Of a stretch of 64,000 bases of DNA, positions 8,591-16,069 are shown piece after piece. Origin of the DNA: Litorimonas sp. (GTDB lineage: Bacteria > Pseudomonadota > Alphaproteobacteria > Caulobacterales > Maricaulaceae); contig JAPYSU010000002.1 of NCBI GenBank assembly GCA_029936425.1, positions 186,001 to 250,000 of the forward strand, given 5' to 3'. The notes beneath the pieces were generated by a model, which ran no database searches, was not told the origin of the DNA, and saw nothing but the letters and a program-made list of their open reading frames with translations. The position numbers and the translations under genes are program-made. The first letter of the stretch is position 1. Each line of letters opens with the position of its first letter.

Positions 8591-10179
8591 TAACTGGCCT
8601 CCGAGGCGTCAGCGCTTAACCAATTGGCCAACAGGCTGGCCGCATCATCAATTTGTTCGCTGGCTCGGTTATTGAGCATATCAATCGGATCAGAGGAGGA
8701 CGGCCCCTCAATCCCCAAGGGAGGAGAGTTTGCCGCGATTAAGGCCTGATTCTGGCGGCCATTTTCCAGTCCCGGCGTCTCGCTGTTTAAAGACATAGGT
8801 AAAAGGCCCGGCGCCGCCTCTCCGGATGCGCTTTGATCCCGCGTCAGAAGCGGTTTGACCACAAAGAGGCCAAGCACCAAGGCAACAATTCCAAGAATTA
8901 AAGATTGTACCGTGCTCCACAAATACTGCTCTTTAAACTGCGCCCAAACACTTGGCTTCGTAATCAGGTCTGTTTCGATGGGACGATCAAAAGGAAGAGA
9001 CTTCAGCGTCAGCACGTCCCCTCTTTCTTCATTTAGGCCGGAGGCTGCGGCCACAAGATCCGTAAGCGTCGCCATTTCTTCTTCTGACCTAGGCTCCTGC
9101 GTGATCGTTCCGTCTTCGGCCACGACTTGCGCATCACTCACTAGGACCGCCACGGTCATACGCTTAACGGCGCCAGGCGTAATTTCCCGGTTTCTGAGGA
9201 TTTCAGAAACTTCATAGGTAACAGTTTCACTGGTTTCGCTTCGCTCTGACTGGTTGTTGCCGCCGCCAGCAGCGCCTTCAGGCAAATTACTGGCAACTGT
9301 AACAGAGCCGCTCGTCCCTTGGCTGGTATCGGCAATTTCTGACGTCGTTTGAGATTTAAGAACGCGGCCTTCAGGATCAAAGCTTCTCTCTGTCAGGCTT
9401 TCCCGCGTATGATCGATGTCCAGAGAGACATTAACGCGCGCATTTCCGGCCCCGACGCGGGCTTCCAACATGGATAACAAATTGGCTTTTAGCTTGGCCG
9501 CTCTTTCTATCTCCCCATTGCCCGCCATATCAGACTGATCATTGAGCCCCGGCCCGGCAATTAGGCCGCGCATTGTATCCACGACAGCCACGTCTTCGGG
9601 GTTGAGGCCGACAATCGCCAGAGCGGTCACATATTGAATAGCTTTTGCTTGTTCGCCATTCAGACCGCTTGAGGTTGACACCGTGACTGACGCTGTGGTC
9701 GCTTTTGGGCCTTTACGGAATCCAGTTGCTTTTTGCGTGCCTAAATGAACCCGCGCCGCGCGTATATTTTGCATGGTCAGAATGGTCCTGGCGAGCTCAC
9801 CCTCTTTGGCCCGCCAGTAAGTCGCGTCAAACATCTCCGTTGACATGGCAAAGCTGTTCATCGTGTCGAAGAGTTCATAGCCGACGACTGATTGTTTGGG
9901 CAGACCTTCTCTTGCGAGCTCCAGCCTTAGTGAATCCCTTCGGGTGCTTTCCGTGTAAATGGCATTGCCTCTGACATCATATTTTACGTTAAGATTATCG
10001 AGCTTGGCAATCACGTCTCCGGCGTCCGCTGAGTCCAGCCCGGAATAAAGAAGGTCCATTTTTGGCTTGAGGGCAGTCGACATCAACAGGAAAACGAGAG
10101 CCAGTGTCGCGAACACGCTCCCTATTGATATTATTTGCTTTTGTAACGGAAGCCCCCGCCACACATTTACGATGTTCAT
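8590..10179 (-). CDS. fliF: Flagellar MS-ring protein FliF
   Basis: FliF forms the membrane MS ring on which the flagellum is built. The 529-residue form starts MNIVNVWRGLPLQKQ and has a first transmembrane helix (IGSVFATLALVFLLMSTALK). The ring-building motifs are DLLYSGLDSADAGDVIAKLD, ARVHLGTQKATGF and VNVSLDIDHTRESLTERSFD. A second transmembrane helix (LILGIVALVLGLFVVKPLL) precedes the FliG-binding tail. The start at 10179 is chosen because AAGG lies 7 bases upstream. Two in-frame ATGs about 42 to 45 bases further upstream are alternatives. It heads the leftward flagellar operon and is divergent from fliL. Confidence 0.93.
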   Translation of the reverse strand: MNIVNVWRGLPLQKQIISIGSVFATLALVFLLMSTALKPKMDLLYSGLDSADAGDVIAKLDNLNVKYDVRGNAIYTESTRRDSLRLELAREGLPKQSVVGYELFDTMNSFAMSTEMFDATYWRAKEGELARTILTMQNIRAARVHLGTQKATGFRKGPKATTASVTVSTSSGLNGEQAKAIQYVTALAIVGLNPEDVAVVDTMRGLIAGPGLNDQSDMAGNGEIERAAKLKANLLSMLEARVGAGNARVNVSLDIDHTRESLTERSFDPEGRVLKSQTTSEIADTSQGTSGSVTVASNLPEGAAGGGNNQSERSETSETVTYEVSEILRNREITPGAVKRMTVAVLVSDAQVVAEDGTITQEPRSEEEMATLTDLVAAASGLNEERGDVLTLKSLPFDRPIETDLITKPSVWAQFKEQYLWSTVQSLILGIVALVLGLFVVKPLLTRDQSASGEAAPGLLPMSLNSETPGLENGRQNQALIAANSPPLGIEGPSSSDPIDMLNNRASEQIDDAASLLANWLSADASEAS

Positions 10180-10253
10180 CCTGTTGCCTTGGGAAAAATC
10201 CTGTTTACCAAATCGGCGCATCACATGCTTTTTTCAGATATTAACGAATATAA

Positions 10254-10269
10254 TTAACAGACAGTTTAC
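10254..10269. promoter_or_regulatory. CtrA-box-like site between fliF and fliL
   Basis: The sequence TTAACAGACAGTTTAC matches the Caulobacter CtrA consensus TTAA-N7-TTAA(C) with one mismatch. It lies in the 142-base divergent region between fliF and fliL, both of which are CtrA-controlled early flagellar genes in Caulobacter. The match is short and AT-rich, so this is a weak call. Confidence 0.3.
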
Positions 10270-10321
10270 TTCTGTGTGTTTTTTATCAATTTCCAAGACG
10301 GTGCATGTAGGAAACGAGCGC

Positions 10322-10861
10322 GTGGCTGAAAAAAAGACTAAGCAGGAAACGGCAGAAAGTGTCGAAGCGGCAGATGCCGATTCTGCACCGGAGGCTGCTC
10401 CCAAGAAAAAGGGTAAACTTCTTGGAGCAATCGTCACGCCCCTTATCTTGGCGGCGACCTCATTTGGCACAGTTTACCTTTTACCGACCAGTGAAAGCAC
10501 CATTGCCACCGGAGCCCATACTGCAGCCGCGTCAGATATAGCGACTCCGCATGACATGATGCCGACCAATCTTGAAATTGTGGAAATGAATGAATTTGTT
10601 GTCTCTATCCGGGATAACAGGAACGTCCTCCGCATGAGGGTTGCCCTGGAAGTTCCAAAGGACATCCGCAGCGAAGTGGAGGCCAATGATTTGCGCCTCA
10701 GAGACGCTTATATGGGATATTTAAGAGCCGTCGAGGTTTCAGAACTACAGGATCCGGCGTTTCTCCCGCAATTACGGGCTCAGCTCCTGCGCCGATCCAA
10801 GCTGGTTCTAGGGCCGGATAAAGTAGCCGGCGTTTTAATAACTGACTTTTTGATAAGATAG
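10322..10861 (+). CDS. fliL: Flagellar basal body-associated protein FliL
   Basis: FliL is a single-pass inner-membrane protein that rings the stator and supports torque. The 179-residue protein has a charged cytoplasmic N-terminus (AEKKTKQETAESVEAADADS), a membrane helix (LLGAIVTPLILAATSFGTVY) and a periplasmic SPFH/stomatin-like domain. That domain shows EMNEFVVSIRDNRNVLRMRV and ends VAGVLITDFLIR, typical of FliL. The start is a GTG with AGGAAAC about 8 bases upstream. The open frame continues upstream into the fliF region, but that extension is antisense to fliF and lacks support. Its stop overlaps the next frame. Confidence 0.85.
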   Translation: MAEKKTKQETAESVEAADADSAPEAAPKKKGKLLGAIVTPLILAATSFGTVYLLPTSESTIATGAHTAAASDIATPHDMMPTNLEIVEMNEFVVSIRDNRNVLRMRVALEVPKDIRSEVEANDLRLRDAYMGYLRAVEVSELQDPAFLPQLRAQLLRRSKLVLGPDKVAGVLITDFLIR

Positions 10862-10869
10862 TGGAATTT

Positions 10870-11568
10870 ATGTCTCAGATACCTCTCAATATGGATATGA
10901 TCCAGGATATTATTCTACTGTTTATTTCGGGTTTGGCCTGTATTTACTGCATCAAACTCAACAGAAAGCTAAAAGGTCTCAGCAATCTTAAAAGCGGTGT
11001 GGGCGCCTCTATCGTTTCTTTGACCGAAGCCATTCACAAGACGCATCACGCCGCGCAGAAGGCTCAGGCTTCCACAGAAGATTCCGTCAAGATGTTGAAA
11101 CAACTTATCGAGAAAGCCGAAACGCTCTCCACACAACTTGAAGCAACAACAATTGATGCAGAGCGGCGCCTTAAATCTGCCCGGTCGCTCGATGCTACTT
11201 TGGAAGAAAAAATCACCGTCACTCTGCCCAATAGCGTCATGAAGGCACAAAATACGGCGTCTAGCTTATTAAAAGTTGTCTCTGATATTGAGAGTTACCG
11301 AAACGGACTGACAGCTAAGCCCGCGCCAAAAGTCGTGTCTATTGAGGCTCCTCATATGGCACTGGAACAAGACAATGAAACGCCCGCAGCAGAAACAAAA
11401 CCTTCCAAGTCAGACCCCGTATCCTCTGATTCAGACGTAAATGATCTGACGCCTGAAATGGCGAAATCGTCCATGGAAGAGCTTTTCGATGAAATGGAAG
11501 TTTTGGCGGAAAAGGCGGGTTTGAAAAAGACCGGACTTTTATCTCGCCTTAAGCAAGCCCGCTCATGA
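10870..11568 (+). CDS. DUF6468-type flagellar-associated membrane protein
   Basis: The product (232 residues from the ATG at 10870, or 235 from a GTG at 10861 that overlaps the fliL stop) has one N-terminal membrane helix (MIQDIILLFISGLACIYCIK). A long coiled-coil-like region follows (KMLKQLIEKAETLSTQLEAT, then SARSLDATLEEKITVTLPNS). The acidic C-terminal part contains DLTPEMAKSSMEELFDEMEV. This layout and the position between fliL and motE match the alphaproteobacterial DUF6468 family. No biochemical role is established as far as I know, and a motor-associated or scaffolding role is inferred from context only. The stop overlaps the motE start (ATGA). Confidence 0.7.
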   Translation: MSQIPLNMDMIQDIILLFISGLACIYCIKLNRKLKGLSNLKSGVGASIVSLTEAIHKTHHAAQKAQASTEDSVKMLKQLIEKAETLSTQLEATTIDAERRLKSARSLDATLEEKITVTLPNSVMKAQNTASSLLKVVSDIESYRNGLTAKPAPKVVSIEAPHMALEQDNETPAAETKPSKSDPVSSDSDVNDLTPEMAKSSMEELFDEMEVLAEKAGLKKTGLLSRLKQARS

Positions 11569-12158
11569 CAAAAAAGATTCTCCCGATAATCTCTGTCAGC
11601 TTCGGCGTTATATTTCTAATCCAAGCTGGCAATCTGTCCTTCGCTGCAGCGGATGTAAAAACGGATATTGCCAATGCGAAAACATCTATTTCTGAAAGCA
11701 CAGCCAGCAGTAAAATCTCCGACGACCTTGAAGACCTCAACAACAGCGAAAAGGTGTGTCTCACCGGCGCTGTCGCCGAAACTTTAATAAAAGAACGCAG
11801 CCTGCTCAATGAGCGTCAGGTTGAAATGGCAAAACGCGAAACGGCTCTTAAAGCCCTTGAAACGAAAGTCGAAAAGGATGTTGCCAGCCTGGACGTTACC
11901 CAGAAGACAATTCAAGCACAAATAGATAAAATGGAAAAAGTCGCTCAGGACGACATTACGCATTTAGTCGAAATGTATAAAACAATGAAGCCGAAAAAGG
12001 CGGCCGAAATCTTTAATAGTATGGACGCAGGGTTCGCGGCGGGATTTCTGCGCGAAATGGACAGCACTCAAGCCGGACTTATTATGTCGGAAATGGGCGC
12101 GAGAAAATCTTACGAAATAAGCCTGATAATCGCAAACCGCGGATCGAACTGGCGTTAA
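11565..12158 (+). CDS. motE: MotE-like flagellar motility protein
   Basis: MotE is an alphaproteobacterial periplasmic protein needed for motility, described in Sinorhizobium as a chaperone for the motor protein MotC. The 197-residue product has an N-terminal hydrophobic signal segment (ILPIISVSFGVIFLIQAGNL). A coiled-coil follows (KAVETKV-like region around residues 90 to 130). The C-terminal MgtE-N-like/MotE block is MYKTMKPKKAAEIFNSMD with FLREMDSTQAGLIMSEM. It overlaps the upstream gene by 4 bases and closes the flagellar block. The MgtE-N-like domain also occurs in other proteins, so the name leans on context. Confidence 0.78.
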   Translation: MTKKILPIISVSFGVIFLIQAGNLSFAAADVKTDIANAKTSISESTASSKISDDLEDLNNSEKVCLTGAVAETLIKERSLLNERQVEMAKRETALKALETKVEKDVASLDVTQKTIQAQIDKMEKVAQDDITHLVEMYKTMKPKKAAEIFNSMDAGFAAGFLREMDSTQAGLIMSEMGARKSYEISLIIANRGSNWR

Positions 12159-12192
12159 ATCAGCCTAAACAAATGGCTCCGCTGACACAGTA

Positions 12193-12942
12193 TCAAGCAG
12201 CTGAAGCGATATTGTTTCCATTGGCTATCTTTTGCTTGAAACTGGCATATCTATCCTGAAAATTGACCATCTCTATCAAAGCTTCCGTGTCTAGAAACTC
12301 AATGCGTTGACGTTTATATTGAATATACCCCGCCTTTTCCAATTCACTCATAACTTTACTAACGGTCACATTGGTTAGACCAAGTGAATCAGCAATATCA
12401 TATTGAGTTAAAGGCAAAAAAAGACTTTGGCTGTCTTCTTCATCTTTGACAGCAACTTTGCTTTTCAAAAGCAAAAGAAAATAAACAATTTTATGTTTTG
12501 CATCCATACGGCTCATGGAGCAGATACGTTCCTGCAGAATGACGTCCTGAAGCCCCATCAGCAAGATAAAATACTCCATCAACTCTGGTGATTTTCGCAT
12601 AATTTCAAGAAATTCAGTTCGCTCAATCGAGATGAGGCGCGTCGGGCATAATGCTTTTAAGGAACTCGGGGCTTTTCTACCGGAGAGACATTCCAGCCCT
12701 ATTATATCCGAGGGTGTATAGAAGTTTAAAAGCTGCCGCCCCCCATTCGCCAGTACATTCAGGGAGGCCAACCATCCCTGCTCGACGATATAAACCCGTG
12801 TAAACGGATCGCCCGCCTCATAAACAAATTCACCGTCGCCAAAGGAATGACGGTGAATATCTTGAGTGCCTTTATAGTCATTAGGTGCATCAGACAGAAC
12901 ACTATCTATTCGCAGAATATGTTTAGTGAATGCATTGAGCAC
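12193..12942 (-). CDS. Crp/Fnr-family transcriptional regulator
   Basis: The 249-residue protein has a cyclic-nucleotide-binding-type beta barrel (residues about 30 to 125, including EFVYEAGDPFTRVYIVEQGW). A long dimer helix follows, then a Crp-type winged HTH with LTQYDIADSLGLTNVTVSKV and MSELEKAGYIQYKRQ. The cysteines are scattered and no N-terminal FNR cluster is visible, so an oxygen-sensing Fe-S protein is unlikely. The start is a GTG with a strong AAGGAG site 6 to 7 bases upstream. The next ATG is not preferred. It faces phosphoglucomutase across a 255-base control region. Ligand and targets are unknown. Confidence 0.85.
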   Translation of the reverse strand: MLNAFTKHILRIDSVLSDAPNDYKGTQDIHRHSFGDGEFVYEAGDPFTRVYIVEQGWLASLNVLANGGRQLLNFYTPSDIIGLECLSGRKAPSSLKALCPTRLISIERTEFLEIMRKSPELMEYFILLMGLQDVILQERICSMSRMDAKHKIVYFLLLLKSKVAVKDEEDSQSLFLPLTQYDIADSLGLTNVTVSKVMSELEKAGYIQYKRQRIEFLDTEALIEMVNFQDRYASFKQKIANGNNIASAA

Positions 12943-13065
12943 AAAATTCTCCTTGTTATATAGCTACTTAACCCTTTTTAAGAGAACTTCGTTCCAACCT
13001 GACTGCGAAAGTTTACAAGTTTATCTCCGGCTTTCGGTGGAACGCCCAATCGAATGACTTAAAGA

Positions 13066-13077
13066 TATCAGCTGATA
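13066..13077. promoter_or_regulatory. Perfect 12-bp palindrome in regulator/pgm intergenic region
   Basis: TATCAGCTGATA is a perfect palindrome in the divergent region between the Crp/Fnr-type gene and pgm. A short direct repeat, ATTCGGG at 13086 and 13097 (11-base spacing), lies beside it. Either could bind a dimeric regulator. No known consensus was recognised. Confidence 0.3.
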
Positions 13078-13197
13078 ATTTCTACATTCGGGAATAATTC
13101 GGGTCTGACTGAATCATCCTCCACCTCTAAATATTTGCAAAAGTTCTGAGGCCCGCATATGTGCTAAGTAGCCTCGCGGATGAGAAGGAAAATTATA

Positions 13198-14820
13198 ATG
13201 ACTGAGGTAGACACGAAAGCGTTTGAGGGACAAAAGCCCGGCACGTCGGGGTTAAGAAAAAAAGTAATTGTTTTTCAGCAGCCCGGTTATCTTGAAAACT
13301 TTGTTCAAGCTATTTTTGACTCGGTTCCTGAGCTTAAGGGCGGGACACTGATTCTCGGCGGGGATGGTCGGTTCTATAACGATGTAGCCATACAGGTTAT
13401 CCTTAGAATCGCGGCGGCCAATGGCGTCTCTCAGACGATAGTGGGGCAAAATGGGCTTTTCTCCACACCGGCTGTTTCTAATTTAATACGTCTTCATAAA
13501 GCCGCCGGAGGGATTATTCTTTCCGCCAGCCACAATCCGGGCGGGCCGAAAGGCGATTTTGGCATCAAATTTAACGGCGATAATGGCGGGCCTGCGCCCG
13601 AAGCTGTTACAAACGCTATATTTGAGCGAACTCAACACATTGATCGATACAAAATCGCCAATGGGAATGACATTAACCTATCAGATGTGGGGGAAACGCA
13701 TCTGGAAGAGATGACCGTTAAAATCATAGATCCTGTCGCAGACTATCTGACGATGATGGAGGAATTGTTTGATTTTGACGCCATTAAAAACCTCTTGAAT
13801 GAAAAGAGAATTTGCTTTGATGCCATGCATGCCGTCACAGGACCTTATGCCAAAGCCATATTTTGCGAGCGACTGGGGTTGCCGGAAGACAGCGTCATAA
13901 ACGGCGCGCCAAAACCAGATTTCGGGGGCGGTCACCCGGACCCCAACCCGGTCTATGCCAGAGAGCTTTTTGACACGATGTTTTCAGAGAACGCGCCCTT
14001 TTTCGGGGCTGCCTCTGACGGGGACGGGGACCGAAATATTGTGCTTGGACCCAATATTTACATCTCCCCCTCGGACAGTCTGGCCGTTCTGGCCGCGAAT
14101 GCGACAGATGTGCCGGGTTATGAAAACGGCATACCCGGCGTGGCACGTTCCATGCCGACCAGCCGCGCCGTCGATGTCGTCGCCAAGGATTTAGGGATTG
14201 AACATTTCGAGACTCCCACAGGATGGAAGTTTTTCGGAAATCTGCTGCAGGCCGGGCGAATTGCGCTTTGCGGAGAAGAAAGCGCCGGGGCCAGCTCTGA
14301 TCATATCCGCGAAAAGGATGGCCTCTGGGCGATACTTATGTGGCTCAACATTCTGGCATCCCGTCATCAATCCGTCGAAAATGTAATCTCGGATCACTGG
14401 CTCACCTATGGCCGTCATTACTACTCTCGCCATGATTATGAGGGGGTCGATAAAGCGCAAGCAGACGCCGTCATATCAGGCCTATCCGAAAAGCTGGAAA
14501 GCCTCGTAGGAATGACGTTTCAAGATGAAACTGTCTCAAAAGCGGATAATTTTTCTTATCATGATCCGGTAGATGGCTCGATCTCGCACAATCAAGGCCT
14601 TCGGGTCGAATTTGAAAGCGGCAGCCGCTTTGTCATTCGGCTATCCGGCACAGGCACTGTTGGGGCTACGCTCAGGCTCTATCTTGAAAAGTATGAGCCT
14701 AAAGATGGCGACCTAAAACAGGACGTGCAAACCGCGCTACAGCCCATCGCCGAGATTGCTGAGGAGATTGCGAAAATCAAATCAACAGTGAAAAGAGAGA
14801 AGCCGTCACTTATCACCTGA
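13198..14820 (+). CDS. pgm: Phosphoglucomutase, alpha-D-glucose phosphate-specific
   Basis: The enzyme interconverts glucose 1-phosphate and glucose 6-phosphate, linking glycogen, nucleotide sugars and central metabolism. The 540-residue protein has the alpha-D-phosphohexomutase active-site serine loop (GGIILSASHNPGGPKGDFGI), the metal loop DGDGDRNIV and the substrate loop CGEESAGASSDH. It ends with the phosphate-binding RLSGTGTVGATLRLYLE. The start at 13198 (MTEVDTKAF) is chosen because AGAAGGA lies 8 bases upstream, and an earlier in-frame ATG at 13180 lacks this. The length matches the long-form bacterial Pgm. Confidence 0.95.
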   Translation: MTEVDTKAFEGQKPGTSGLRKKVIVFQQPGYLENFVQAIFDSVPELKGGTLILGGDGRFYNDVAIQVILRIAAANGVSQTIVGQNGLFSTPAVSNLIRLHKAAGGIILSASHNPGGPKGDFGIKFNGDNGGPAPEAVTNAIFERTQHIDRYKIANGNDINLSDVGETHLEEMTVKIIDPVADYLTMMEELFDFDAIKNLLNEKRICFDAMHAVTGPYAKAIFCERLGLPEDSVINGAPKPDFGGGHPDPNPVYARELFDTMFSENAPFFGAASDGDGDRNIVLGPNIYISPSDSLAVLAANATDVPGYENGIPGVARSMPTSRAVDVVAKDLGIEHFETPTGWKFFGNLLQAGRIALCGEESAGASSDHIREKDGLWAILMWLNILASRHQSVENVISDHWLTYGRHYYSRHDYEGVDKAQADAVISGLSEKLESLVGMTFQDETVSKADNFSYHDPVDGSISHNQGLRVEFESGSRFVIRLSGTGTVGATLRLYLEKYEPKDGDLKQDVQTALQPIAEIAEEIAKIKSTVKREKPSLIT

Positions 14821-14845
14821 GTATTCTTTCGAAATCGACTTTGCG

Positions 14846-16066
14846 TCAGATTATGGCCGTTTTTAAACCTGTGCTTTGATTTGCAATCGCTTTTTTATCT
14901 AAGGTCTTGCCTTTTCCCAGAACCATTCGACCCAACATAAATTCCCGAGGCGAATTCACCGCATCGACGGCAAGCAGCTTATCGCCCTTAAAGTAAAAGG
15001 CGGCAAATTCGCGAGAGGTGTTAATATCTCCGCGAAGGATGAGATCGTCATAGCCCTCTGACAGTCCGGCAATTTGCAATTTCAAATCAAACTGATCCGA
15101 CCAAAACCAAGGCAAGCTGTTATAGGGTTTAGGATTGCCGTTTATGTGGTTTGCGACTGTCTTCGCCTGCTCTGTCGCGTTAGGAACAGACTCGAGCCGG
15201 ACATACCGATCATAAACCGGATTATGATGCCAGGTCACATCTCCGGCGGCATAAATATCAGTATCGGATGTCTGACAAAAAGAATTTACTTCAATGCCAT
15301 TTCCGACGACTAAGCCTGACATTTCTGCCAGCTCTATATTGGGAATGACACCTATACCGATAATCACCATATCGGCATCGAAATTTTGCTGACAGGACGT
15401 GGAAACACTTAACCTGTCATTTGACGACGAAATCTCAGAGGCCACGACGCCGTCGAGAATTTCCACGCCCTCTTCCCGGTGAACTCTTTTATAGAAATGG
15501 GAGAGTTCCGGCGCCGTTACGCGTTGCAATACGCGCGGCATAGCTTCCAATAGAGTAACCTCCATCCCCTGTTTCCGAAGTGAAGCTGCCGTTTCGAGGC
15601 CAATATAGCCTCCGCCAATTATGACGGCGCGTTTGCCGGGCGCGATTTTGGATTTGATTGCCAGAACATCTTTCGTATCTCGAAGATAATAAACGGCTTT
15701 GGAGTCCGCCCCCGGTATCCGCAAATGCCTGACACGCGCCCCCGTCGCCAGCACCAGCTTATCATAGGAAAAAATATCGCCATCATCCGTCAAGACGGAT
15801 TTATTATCGCGGTTTATAGCGCCGACCCTGACGCCGAGTTTCAACTCAATGTCAGCAGTTTCATACGCCTCACCGGGCCGGATAAGAATGTCTATCAGGT
15901 TTTTTTCTCCGGCGAGAAAATCTTTTGATAAAGGCGGACGGTGGTAGGGTAAGGCCTCCTCATCCCCTATCACGGTGATAGCCCCTTCCCAGCCACCTTG
16001 ACGCAAGGAAACGCAAAGCTGAGCCGCCGCATGGCTCGCCCCGACGATGACGCATGTCTCAGTCAT
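14846..16066 (-). CDS. FAD-dependent ferredoxin/rubredoxin reductase
   Basis: The 406-residue protein is a two-dinucleotide-fold pyridine nucleotide-disulfide oxidoreductase of the ferredoxin reductase class. It transfers electrons from NAD(P)H to a ferredoxin, often for an oxygenase. It shows the FAD fold (CVIVGASHAAAQLCVSLRQG), the NAD fold (AVIIGGGYIGLETAASLRKQ) and the second FAD motif DIYAAGDVTWHHN. There is no redox-active Cys pair, which fits the ferredoxin reductase branch. It begins 3 bases after the acs stop and is probably in the acetate operon. No oxygenase or ferredoxin gene is adjacent, so its partner is unknown. Confidence 0.85.
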   Translation of the reverse strand: MTETCVIVGASHAAAQLCVSLRQGGWEGAITVIGDEEALPYHRPPLSKDFLAGEKNLIDILIRPGEAYETADIELKLGVRVGAINRDNKSVLTDDGDIFSYDKLVLATGARVRHLRIPGADSKAVYYLRDTKDVLAIKSKIAPGKRAVIIGGGYIGLETAASLRKQGMEVTLLEAMPRVLQRVTAPELSHFYKRVHREEGVEILDGVVASEISSSNDRLSVSTSCQQNFDADMVIIGIGVIPNIELAEMSGLVVGNGIEVNSFCQTSDTDIYAAGDVTWHHNPVYDRYVRLESVPNATEQAKTVANHINGNPKPYNSLPWFWSDQFDLKLQIAGLSEGYDDLILRGDINTSREFAAFYFKGDKLLAVDAVNSPREFMLGRMVLGKGKTLDKKAIANQSTGLKTAII

Positions 16067-16069
16067 TCA

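Noticed and set aside
10067..10321. N-terminal extension of fliL
   Set aside because: It runs antisense across fliF and lacks FliL similarity. A GTG at 10322 has a good ribosome site.
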